A stretch of 5,957 nucleotides of DNA from Halieaceae bacterium (GTDB taxonomy: Bacteria; Pseudomonadota; Gammaproteobacteria; Pseudomonadales; Halieaceae): positions 1 through 5,957 of the forward strand of contig WTHO01000187.1 of NCBI GenBank assembly GCA_011523115.1, given 5' to 3'. The position numbers and the translations under genes are program-made. Below the pieces are notes generated by a model. The model made no database searches. It was not told where the DNA came from and was given only the letters and a program-made list of their open reading frames with translations. This document shows positions 1-5,399 of this stretch, one piece after another (position 1 is the first letter of the stretch; every line of letters starts with the position of its first letter).

Positions 1-448
1 GGAAGTTACTGGTATCAAACTCCATCGCATTGACCGGCGCCGAGTGAGTGCCTTCATGCACGCAGACGCGCTCTATGATGCGCCACTCGTCCCCCCGCTT
101 CTCATACTTGTCGAGGTAACGCCCGACCCACAGGTCGAGGACGGGCTCAGCATCCTGAAACAAATAGGTGACGTTATAAATTTCACCCGTAGCGGTGTGC
201 TCATCAATGAGCTCAATCGCGTGGTTCAGAATGCAGTGGTTGGTGCTGCGCCACGGTAGGTGTGCCTCCATGCACATCTCGCAGAACTCCCAGGCATCGC
301 CCACAAACACACCGTGGTCGTCGGTGGCACCCTCCCAGTAGGCTGATTTCATGAGCTCGACATCGAGCCGGTCTACGCCGCGGCAATAGCGCAGCGTGGC
401 ATCGCGAATGCATTGGATATCGGAGAGTTGTGCGGGGGTATAGGCCAC
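1..448 (-). CDS. SnoaL-like / NTF2-fold protein, C-terminus outside window
   Basis: Reading leftward from GTG at 448, 149 codons stay open to the window edge, so the C-terminus is missing. The protein resembles the SnoaL_4 group of the NTF2-like superfamily: an N-terminal helix leads into YCRGVDRLDVELMKSAYW (residues 21-38, with the family-typical Y21, D26 and D29), then DDHG (43-46), H71 in STNHCILN, and beta strands ending in WRIIERVCVHEGTH. Members are small cone-shaped alpha/beta barrels acting as dehydratases, isomerases or hydroxylase accessory proteins; the beta subunits of ring-hydroxylating oxygenases share the fold. The GTG start is chosen because AGGAGGTG lies just upstream (452-459). 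The gene follows the VOC gene with a 9-bp gap, and its SD overlaps that gene's stop, so coupled translation is likely. A role in the same pathway as the oxygenase encoded across the divergent junction is inference. Fold assignment is fairly sure, reaction unknown. Confidence 0.85.
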   Translation of the reverse strand, partial: MAYTPAQLSDIQCIRDATLRYCRGVDRLDVELMKSAYWEGATDDHGVFVGDAWEFCEMCMEAHLPWRSTNHCILNHAIELIDEHTATGEIYNVTYLFQDAEPVLDLWVGRYLDKYEKRGDEWRIIERVCVHEGTHSAPVNAMEFDTSNF

Positions 449-451
449 GGT

Positions 452-459
452 CACCTCCT
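452..459 (-). promoter_or_regulatory. Strong Shine-Dalgarno overlapping the upstream stop
   Basis: AGGAGGTG, read on the minus strand, is a near-perfect anti-16S match. Its AGGAGG core ends five bases before the GTG at 448. It overlaps the TAG stop of the VOC gene (458-460), so ribosomes finishing that gene are well placed to reinitiate. This decides the GTG start. The in-frame GTG at 454 lies inside the SD and is therefore unlikely. Confidence 0.8.
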
Positions 460-991
460 AAGCCAGCGGGCGCTTCGGGTCACTGCCATCCCAATCAACG
501 GACGCCGCGGCCACCATGTCAAAGAGGCCTTTGATGTCATCCGAGTAGGTGAGTAGCTCCGTCATGTGGCCCAGCACCGGGCTGGTATCAACATAGGCGA
601 AGGTGGCACCGCCGCCGGCGACTTGCCCGGTGGCGGCCACTTCATAACCCTGATCGACGAGGCTTGCGATCTCAGCATCGATATCATCGGTCCAATAGCA
701 CAGGTGATGGAACGCGGTTTTGCCTTCGGGCACCGTGTCGCGGTAGATATTTTTCTGCTCGCCGGTCGGTTCTATCAGTTCAATCTGCATATCCCCCGCC
801 TGCGCCAACGCGATCTTCATCGAGATCGGGCTGGGGCTTCCCCTGTAAGTGCTGTTTTCAAAAAGCTCCGGGGTGTACTCCACAAAAAAGAAAGGGCCAA
901 TCCCAACCTTCAGCCACGCATCGACCGCTGCGTCGAGGTCATCCACCACCCACGCACTCTGCATTGCATGTCCGCTCGCAAACTGTTTCAT
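458..991 (-). CDS. VOC-superfamily (glyoxalase/MMCE-like) protein
   Basis: A 177-residue protein with two betaalphabeta-betabetabeta modules of the vicinal-oxygen-chelate fold, most like the Glyoxalase_4 / methylmalonyl-CoA epimerase branch. Module 1 covers about residues 8-75 (QSAWVVDDLDAAVDAWL, then MQIELIEP) and module 2 about 92-150 (FHHLCYWTDDIDAEIASL, then GHMTELL). By register, candidate divalent-metal ligands are Q11, Q69, H96 and E145; epimerases normally have His at the first position, so Q11 is a substitution. The family carries out epimerisation, isomerisation or extradiol-type chemistry on vicinal oxygens. A short C-terminal extension (about 150-177) follows the fold. The ATG at 991 is preceded by GTGAGG at a usable distance. 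It is the first gene of the leftward pair, and the NTF2-like gene is coupled to its stop. The reaction is not determinable; an epimerase, an isomerase or a ring-cleavage-like role are all possible. Confidence 0.87.
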   Translation of the reverse strand: MKQFASGHAMQSAWVVDDLDAAVDAWLKVGIGPFFFVEYTPELFENSTYRGSPSPISMKIALAQAGDMQIELIEPTGEQKNIYRDTVPEGKTAFHHLCYWTDDIDAEIASLVDQGYEVAATGQVAGGGATFAYVDTSPVLGHMTELLTYSDDIKGLFDMVAAASVDWDGSDPKRPLA

Positions 992-1027
992 TTAAGCCTC
1001 ACTTTTTATTGTTGATCCTTCATCGCT
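992..1027. promoter_or_regulatory. 36-bp divergent intergenic region
   Basis: This AT-rich gap is the only non-coding DNA between the leftward VOC gene (start 991) and the rightward SDR gene (start 1028). Any divergent promoters must overlap here or extend into the two reading frames. It contains the VOC SD (minus-strand GTGAGG) and an AT-rich core at 1003-1010, but no convincing -35/-10 pair in either direction. No clear SD precedes the SDR start. Its role as a shared promoter is inferred from gene orientation only. Confidence 0.4.
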
Positions 1028-1765
1028 ATGCCCCGCAGCCCTCACCAGTTTGATCTTGAAGATCGCTCGATACTGATCACCGGCGCCAATCGCGGCTTGG
1101 GGGCGGCACTATGCAAGACGATCTTGCAGTACTCGCCGAAAATAATCCACGCGGGTTATCGCAGCACCCCGGGCAACTTTGAGGACCCCCGCATCCGCTG
1201 GTGCCAGCTCGATATTCAGGACGCTGCATCAGTGGCAAACGCGGCGGCGTCTGTCGACGAGCTGGACGTGCTGATCAATAACGCCGGCATCCTCATTCCT
1301 ACCGCGGCAGACCCCGTCCAAGAGATGGCGAATCTCGATGCCATGATGGATAGGCACCTGCACAGCCCGCTAAAACTCTTTGACGCCCTGCTACCCACTC
1401 TGCAAGCGAGCAGCCAGGCGATGGTGGTCAACATCATCTCGATGGCGGCCTTTGCCAGCGTGCCCGGCTGCGAGGGCTACTGCACCAGTAAGGCGGCGCT
1501 GCATGCCGCCACCCAGGGGCTGCGGTTGAAACATCCCGGCATCCAGTGCGTGGGTGTCTACCCGGGCCCCACCGCCACCGACATGACCGCGGGCAGCACT
1601 GCACCACTCGCCGACGCCATGGAAAGTGCAGCCAACATCGTGTCCGGGATGCGTCAGGGTAAGACATCGATATTTCCCGATGAGGCCGCGCTTGCAGTAG
1701 AGTCTGTGGTGGGGGACGGGGTGGCCACGCTCGAGCAGCAGTTCGCCACCCTGCTCAGTGACTGA
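1028..1765 (+). CDS. Short-chain dehydrogenase/reductase (SDR)
   Basis: A 245-residue classical-size SDR, a Rossmann-fold NAD(P)-dependent oxidoreductase acting on alcohol or carbonyl groups. Visible motifs in order are the cofactor glycine motif TGANRGLG (18-25), LDI (61-63) at the adenine pocket, NNAG (84-87), and the catalytic triad S138, Y151 and K155 (YCTSK, 151-155), followed by PGPTATDM (179-186). R45 after the second strand (GYRS) hints at NADP(H) preference, which is inference. The Asn usually found on helix alpha4, completing the catalytic tetrad, appears to be His here (H110 in DRHLHSPLKL, by hand register). No strong SD lies before ATG 1028, but there is no nearby alternative start ahead of the first beta strand. 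It is the first gene of the rightward group, 29 bp before the oxygenase, and may oxidise a hydroxylated product or reduce a ketone in the same pathway. Substrate unknown. Confidence 0.9.
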   Translation: MPRSPHQFDLEDRSILITGANRGLGAALCKTILQYSPKIIHAGYRSTPGNFEDPRIRWCQLDIQDAASVANAAASVDELDVLINNAGILIPTAADPVQEMANLDAMMDRHLHSPLKLFDALLPTLQASSQAMVVNIISMAAFASVPGCEGYCTSKAALHAATQGLRLKHPGIQCVGVYPGPTATDMTAGSTAPLADAMESAANIVSGMRQGKTSIFPDEAALAVESVVGDGVATLEQQFATLLSD

Positions 1766-1794
1766 GCATTAAATAAGTACGCCGAGGCACAGGT

Positions 1795-3138
1795 ATGAAC
1801 GCCAAACAGCCACTCAGCCAGCAGGGTCGCGAGGCCTACAGCGGACAGATCAAGAACTTTCCCAAGGAGCGATACATCAGTACCGATTGGTACGCACGTG
1901 AGTGGCGCGCAGTCTGGGCCAAAAGCTGGATTGCCGCCGTGCACGTATCAGACCTCACCGCGCCCGGCGACTACGTGGTCTGTGATCTGGGCCCAGAGAG
2001 CATTCTGCTCACCTGTAATAACGCAGGCACAGTGCAGGCCTTTTACAACGTCTGCCAGCACCGAGGCGTGCGACTGGTCGATGACCACTCAGGTAACAGG
2101 GAAAACTTTCGCTGCCCCTATCACAGCTGGCGCTATGGCACCGATGGCGACCTGATCTATGCCCCCCATCAAGAGGGGTTTCAGGACGGCCTGCCCAAAG
2201 AAACTATTTGCCTGCCCAAGGTGCGCTGCGAGCAGGCACTCGGGTTCCACTGGATCAACCTCGATGCCGACGCCCAACCTCTTGAGGATTTTTTGAAGGA
2301 CATGATCCCGATCATGGATCACTACGAGTTTGGGAACCTCACCCTGATGCAGGACCAAACGGTATCGATCAACTGCAACTGGAAGGCAGTGCTTGATAAC
2401 TTCAGTGAGCTCTATCACGTGCACTACCTGCACCCGCAGCACCGGCGCTTTGTTGACTGCACCGAGTCGCTGAGCGAGTGCTACGACGGCGGCCACACCC
2501 GGGTCTGGGTGCCCGGCGCCACCACCGACTCGCTTTTCTCTACCCCGGACCAACCCACGGACTTGCTGACCATGCAGCTTGAGGCTTTTGGTCTCGACCC
2601 CGCGCAATACGAGGGTAAGGTCGACGAGATTCAGGCAGCCATCCGGGTGGCCAAACGCGAGCTGGAAAAGACCGAGCCCTACTACGGCAACTTTACCGAT
2701 GAGGAGCTCACCGACGTCATCCAGACCAACATTTTTCCCAACGCGATCGTCACCTATCAGCCCGAGATGCTCTGGTTTATGCGGCTGCGGCCCCACGCCA
2801 CCGACCCCAACCAGTGCTATCTGGACAAGCTCTCCTTTGAGCGCTTCCCCAACAGCGAGGAGCAGCGCTTCCTCGAAGGGACCGACAACCTCAAGGAGAA
2901 GCGCAGTGAAAGCGCGGGCAAGAGCGGCCGGCCGGAGTGGGAGTCCTTTGATTACTCTGACGTGATCGCTGGCAAGGCCACCATGACCGACACCATTGAT
3001 CAAGATCTGTCTTTACTGGCCCATGCTCAACAGGGCATGCACTCCGAGGGATTTCAGGGGTGCTGGCTCAATGAAATCGAGTGCCGCGTGAGTCATTTTC
3101 ACGAAGAACTCGAGCGCCAGGTAACGGCCGGCGACTGA
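1795..3138 (+). CDS. Rieske non-heme iron oxygenase, alpha subunit
   Basis: A 447-residue protein of typical length for a ring-hydroxylating or Rieske oxygenase large subunit. The N-terminal Rieske [2Fe-2S] domain (about 45-150) has C87-x-H89 and C107-x2-H110, a C-x-H-x17-C-x2-H arrangement. The C-terminal catalytic domain (about 190-440) has NWKAVLDNFSELYHVHYLH (195-213) supplying H208 and H213 for the mononuclear iron, with D404 (QDLSLLAHAQQG) as the likely carboxylate ligand. The residue bridging the Rieske and iron sites of neighbouring subunits is Glu (E205) rather than the Asp of naphthalene dioxygenase. The enzyme would insert oxygen from O2 using electrons from a ferredoxin/reductase, neither of which is encoded in the window. 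ATG 1795 has GAGG seven bases upstream. It follows the SDR by 29 bp and precedes the permease by 13 bp, which suggests one operon. Family certain; substrate, and mono- versus dioxygenase activity, unknown. Confidence 0.95.
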   Translation: MNAKQPLSQQGREAYSGQIKNFPKERYISTDWYAREWRAVWAKSWIAAVHVSDLTAPGDYVVCDLGPESILLTCNNAGTVQAFYNVCQHRGVRLVDDHSGNRENFRCPYHSWRYGTDGDLIYAPHQEGFQDGLPKETICLPKVRCEQALGFHWINLDADAQPLEDFLKDMIPIMDHYEFGNLTLMQDQTVSINCNWKAVLDNFSELYHVHYLHPQHRRFVDCTESLSECYDGGHTRVWVPGATTDSLFSTPDQPTDLLTMQLEAFGLDPAQYEGKVDEIQAAIRVAKRELEKTEPYYGNFTDEELTDVIQTNIFPNAIVTYQPEMLWFMRLRPHATDPNQCYLDKLSFERFPNSEEQRFLEGTDNLKEKRSESAGKSGRPEWESFDYSDVIAGKATMTDTIDQDLSLLAHAQQGMHSEGFQGCWLNEIECRVSHFHEELERQVTAGD

Positions 3139-3151
3139 CGCAGGTCTGCGG

Positions 3152-4927
3152 GTGACAACCGATCAAGGCATGCTGTTCGCGCTCATTGGGGCGCTGTTTG
3201 TCTTATTGATCTGGGGGCGCTACCGGTACGACTTGGTGGCGTTCGGGGCGTTGTTGCTCGCCTACCTGCTGGGTAGCGTGCCGGGCGACCAGGTCTTCGC
3301 CGGTTTTGGTCACCCCGCGGTGGTGATCATCGCATTGGTGTTGATTATCAGTCGGGGGCTGTTTCTCTCAGGCGCCGTTGAACTGATCGCGGGGGCGCTA
3401 CTGGATAGCGCGCGGAGCATCCGGCACCACATCGGTGTCATGGCGACGGTCTCGGCGGCGCTCTCCGCGGTGATGAATAACGTCGCCGCTTTGGCGCTAC
3501 TGATGCCGATCGACCTTCAGGCAGCCGAAAAATCCGAGCGCAACCCGGGGCTCACCCTGATGCCGCTCTCCTTCGCCTCGATTCTGGGAGGCATGATCAC
3601 CCTTATCGGCACGCCCCCCAATATCGTCATCGCGACTTTTCGGGGCGAGGCGCTGGGTGAGTCTTACACCATGTTTGACTTCGCTCCCGTGGGTCTGGTC
3701 GTTGCAGTGGTGGGCATCCTTTATGTCACGCTCATAGGCTGGCGCTTCATTCCTGTTGCTCGCGCTACCGCCAAAATGCCCTCCTCGATTGAAGATCTCG
3801 AGCGCTACATCGTCGAGTTAAGGGTGCCTGGTGAGGCCGCAATGATCGGCGAGCGGCTCAGAGGCCTCGACGAGCAGGCCAACGAGGCGGGCGTACAGAT
3901 TCTCGGGCTAATCCGCGACGGAGAGCGCCTGCCCGGTATGGCGGCGCGGGCAACCCTTCAAGCAGACGATCGTATCGTCGCCGAAGGCGCACCCGAGAGC
4001 ATCGAGGCCTTTGCGGGCGCGACGGCGCTGAGCTACGCGGATTCGGATCGACCCTCCAAGGCGCTGTCAGGCACCACCGTGATGCGTGAAGTAGCAGTGC
4101 CTCAGACGTCGAGGATGGTCGGGCGCAGCGAGGCCGCCATGCGACTGCGCTACCGCCGCGGCGTGATCCTGCTGGGGATCTCCCGCAACGGCGTTCGTTT
4201 ACGCGAACGGCTTCGCGAAACCGACATTCAGGCGGGCGATCTGTTGCTGTTTCTCGGGCCCGAAGACACCCTCGATGATGTGATCGAATGGCTCGGTTGT
4301 TTGCCCCTCGCCCCCCGGGGCCTTGAGGTGATCCAGCGCGATAAAGCGCGCAAAGCGATCGTCATTTTTGCGGGCGCGATACTGTTGGCGAGCCTCGAGC
4401 TCCTGTATCTGCCCATCGCGCTTGCCTGTGTCGTGGTGTTATATCTGGTGCTGGATATCGTCCCGCTGTCTCAGGTTTATGAATCCGTCGAGTGGCCAGT
4501 CATCGTGCTCTTGGGCGCGATGATCCCCATCAGTGTGGCGCTTGAGAATAGTGGCGGCACGCAGCTTCTCGCCGATTGGTTTGTGCTGGGGACAGATGGC
4601 TGGCCGGTCATGCTGAGTCTCGCTGCGCTGATGCTGGTGACCATGACGCTCTCGGATGTGCTCAACAATGTCGCGACGGCGCTCATTGCCGCACCCATTG
4701 CCCTGCATGTGGCAGAGGGCTTAAACGTCAGCCCTGACCCCTTCCTCATGGCCGTGGCTGTCGCCGCGTCCTGCGCCTTCCTGACGCCCATCGGCCACAA
4801 AAACAATACCTTGATCATGGGGCCCGGCGGCTACCGATTCGGTGATTACTGGCGCATGGGTTTGCCCCTCGAGGTACTGGTCGTGATCACCGCCATCCCC
4901 ATGATTCTGCTGGTCTGGCCGCTGTAG
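3152..4927 (+). CDS. SLC13/ArsB-NhaD-type permease with two RCK_C domains
   Basis: A 591-residue inner-membrane transporter made of two homologous hydrophobic halves (about 7-200 and 400-590) separated by a soluble stretch holding two TrkA_C/RCK_C domains (about 214-291 and 303-385). The inverted-repeat signature is visible: MNNVAALALLMP (108-119) mirrors LNNVATALIAAP (504-515), and GTPPN (153-157) mirrors TPIGHKNN (545-552). These are the re-entrant substrate/cation-binding loops of the ion-transporter superfamily. Members move sulfate, di- or tricarboxylates or similar anions, usually with Na+ or H+. The RCK_C domains probably regulate gating by ligand binding. The GTG start is favoured by AGG seven bases upstream; ATG at 3170 (residue 7) is an alternative. 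It lies 13 bp after the oxygenase and upstream of cysC, so context supports either import of the pathway substrate or sulfate uptake. Family sure, substrate open. Confidence 0.9.
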   Translation: MTTDQGMLFALIGALFVLLIWGRYRYDLVAFGALLLAYLLGSVPGDQVFAGFGHPAVVIIALVLIISRGLFLSGAVELIAGALLDSARSIRHHIGVMATVSAALSAVMNNVAALALLMPIDLQAAEKSERNPGLTLMPLSFASILGGMITLIGTPPNIVIATFRGEALGESYTMFDFAPVGLVVAVVGILYVTLIGWRFIPVARATAKMPSSIEDLERYIVELRVPGEAAMIGERLRGLDEQANEAGVQILGLIRDGERLPGMAARATLQADDRIVAEGAPESIEAFAGATALSYADSDRPSKALSGTTVMREVAVPQTSRMVGRSEAAMRLRYRRGVILLGISRNGVRLRERLRETDIQAGDLLLFLGPEDTLDDVIEWLGCLPLAPRGLEVIQRDKARKAIVIFAGAILLASLELLYLPIALACVVVLYLVLDIVPLSQVYESVEWPVIVLLGAMIPISVALENSGGTQLLADWFVLGTDGWPVMLSLAALMLVTMTLSDVLNNVATALIAAPIALHVAEGLNVSPDPFLMAVAVAASCAFLTPIGHKNNTLIMGPGGYRFGDYWRMGLPLEVLVVITAIPMILLVWPL

Positions 4928-4967
4928 CGAAATCGCCTCGCGGTTAATCAGCCACGAGCTTTCCCTC

Positions 4968-5000
4968 GGCTTAACTCAGGTTTAACTTAGGCTTAACTTA
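4968..5000 (+). repeat. Three tandem 11-bp direct repeats
   Basis: The units are GGCTTAACTCA (4968-4978), GGTTTAACTTA (4979-4989) and GGCTTAACTTA (4990-5000); a decayed fourth begins GGCTTT at 5001. The first two differ from the third by one base each. An 11-bp period, about one helical turn, places each TTAACT on the same DNA face. That is the arrangement used by PhoB/OmpR-family response regulators (7-bp half-sites plus 4-bp spacers), although the half-site differs from the E. coli Pho box. The repeats are visible directly; operator function is inference, and slippage-generated satellite DNA is the alternative. Confidence 0.75.
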
Positions 5001-5143
5001 GGCTTTCCCGGGGCTTCCCCAGATCCTTCTTGGACCCGACTTCTTCTGAGCCTGGCCAGTAAGCGTTGTCACGTTTAGCCAACCCCTTGGCGTATCCAGC
5101 CAATCTTAAAACCTGACCCCACCCGATACTGAGTGTGTTCGCG

Positions 5144-5172
5144 GGGGAGTACCCCAGAGCGCTTGACAGCGC
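5144..5172 (+). other. Two adjacent short potential hairpins
   Basis: GGGG-AGTA-CCCC (5144-5155) is followed three bases later by GCGCT-TGAC-AGCGC (5159-5172): two compact tetraloop stems of 4 and 5 bp. The second contains TTGACA, but nothing like a -10 box lies 16-18 bp downstream. They could belong to a leader RNA of the small-gene transcript or be chance pairings in GC-rich DNA. There is no T-tract, so they do not form a standard terminator. Confidence 0.3.
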
Positions 5173-5212
5173 CACCGGAGAAGCCCCGCGACCGCTATCA
5201 CGGACGACTCAT

Positions 5213-5226
5213 TGCCATGGATGGCA
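5213..5226. promoter_or_regulatory. 14-bp inverted repeat, possible operator
   Basis: TGCCAT-GG-ATGGCA has perfect 6-bp arms around a 2-bp centre. The spacing is too tight for an RNA hairpin loop but suits a dimeric DNA-binding protein. It sits four bases before the 16-bp tandem duplication and about 55 bp before the first small gene. The symmetry is seen directly; operator function is inferred. Confidence 0.35.
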
Positions 5227-5230
5227 CTTT

Positions 5231-5262
5231 TACATCGCACATCGGGTACATCGCACATCGGG
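5231..5262 (+). repeat. Perfect 16-bp tandem duplication (four ACATCG hexamers)
   Basis: TACATCGCACATCGGG occurs twice without mismatch (5231-5246 and 5247-5262). Each copy contains two ACATCG hexamers, giving four at 5232, 5239, 5248 and 5255 with steps of 7, 9 and 7 bp. Because 16 is not a multiple of three, the copies would be read in different frames, which argues against coding through this stretch. It ends 19 bp before the first small gene, just ahead of its SD. Iteron-like protein binding or control of translation initiation are possible; a recent slippage duplication is the plain alternative. Confidence 0.8.
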
Positions 5263-5281
5263 TTATTGGGAGAGCACGGCT

Positions 5282-5386
5282 ATGACAACTGAGACACAAA
5301 AGAATCTGCGTACCGCAGCCGGCGTGATTGTCTGGGTCGCCATGCTGGCACTCAGCCAGGAATCCGCCGCCATGGCGCTGATATAA
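5282..5386 (+). CDS. Unrecognised 34-residue single-segment membrane protein
   Basis: I do not recognise this protein. It starts with a polar, charged end (MTTETQKNLR, residues 1-10, with K7 and R10), continues with a hydrophobic run centred on AAGVIVWVAMLAL (12-24), a polar SQES patch (25-28), and ends in AAMALI. This fits a very small inner-membrane protein with its positive N-terminus inside, or a short transmembrane regulatory subunit. The frame is open upstream to a GTG at 5135, but ATG 5282 is chosen because GGGAG at 5268-5272 is well spaced before it and the upstream stretch is not protein-like (it crosses the out-of-frame 16-bp repeats). The stop overlaps the SD of the next small gene, so the two are probably translated together. 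It lies between the permease and cysC. Small accessory subunits of transporters or oxidases look broadly like this, but no match to CydX or KdpF is evident. A non-coding chance frame remains possible. Confidence 0.6.
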   Translation: MTTETQKNLRTAAGVIVWVAMLALSQESAAMALI

Positions 5387-5391
5387 GGAGG
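5385..5391 (+). promoter_or_regulatory. Shine-Dalgarno overlapping the first small gene's stop
   Basis: AAGGAGG begins within the TAA stop (5384-5386) of the 34-codon gene and lies eight bases before ATG 5400. A near-complete SD at ideal distance is the strongest single sign that the second small frame is translated, and its overlap with the stop implies coupling to the first. Confidence 0.75.
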
Positions 5392-5399
5392 CTGGGATC

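Larger units (their letters stand above)
4928..5281. other. 354-bp gene-free region with repeats and dyads
   Basis: No convincing gene is seen on either strand between the permease stop and the first small gene. A 60-codon minus-strand frame exists but lacks an SD or recognisable motifs. The region holds, in order, three 11-bp direct repeats (4968-5000), a REP-reminiscent AAAACCTGACCCCA (5108-5121), two neighbouring short potential hairpins (5144-5172), a 14-bp dyad (5213-5226) and a 16-bp tandem duplication (5231-5262). No strong intrinsic terminator follows the permease: the nearest fold, an imperfect stem of CTCGCGG with CCACGAG at about 4937-4958, lacks a T-tract. The density of ordered elements suggests the regulatory region of the small-gene pair, or an unannotated structured RNA. 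Confidence 0.6.

Noticed and set aside
566..1015. 149-codon plus-strand frame opposite the VOC gene
   Set aside because: No recognisable domain and no clear SD; the minus-strand VOC protein in the same stretch has coherent fold motifs.
2089..3003. 304-codon open frame antisense to the Rieske oxygenase gene
   Set aside because: It lies wholly within a gene with full family motifs on the other strand; the Val/Gly/Leu-rich product has no domain, and long antisense frames are common in GC-rich genes.
4192..4209. Inverted repeat CGTTCG-N6-CGAACG
   Set aside because: It is inside the permease coding region, encodes part of the second RCK_C domain, and has no context suggesting a regulatory role.
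4937..4958. Possible terminator stem after the permease
   Set aside because: The stem is imperfect, with an internal mismatch, and no T-tract follows.
4993..5175. 60-codon minus-strand frame in the repeat region
   Set aside because: No convincing SD, no recognised motif, and it runs through the intergenic hairpins and most of the 11-bp repeats, so I treat it as a chance frame.
5163..5191. TTGACA (5163-5168) as a -35 promoter element
   Set aside because: With 16-18 bp spacing the -10 position is CCGCGA-like and GC-rich, so no usable promoter is present; the hexamer falls within a short hairpin instead.
5222..5240. TGGCAC as the -24 element of a sigma-54 promoter
   Set aside because: The required GC element is about two bases out of register and the TTGC consensus is not met.
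5135..5386. Longer 83-codon version of the first small gene starting at GTG 5135
   Set aside because: The added 49 residues are His/Arg/Thr-rich and cross a 16-bp tandem repeat that shifts frame between copies; the good SD belongs to ATG 5282.
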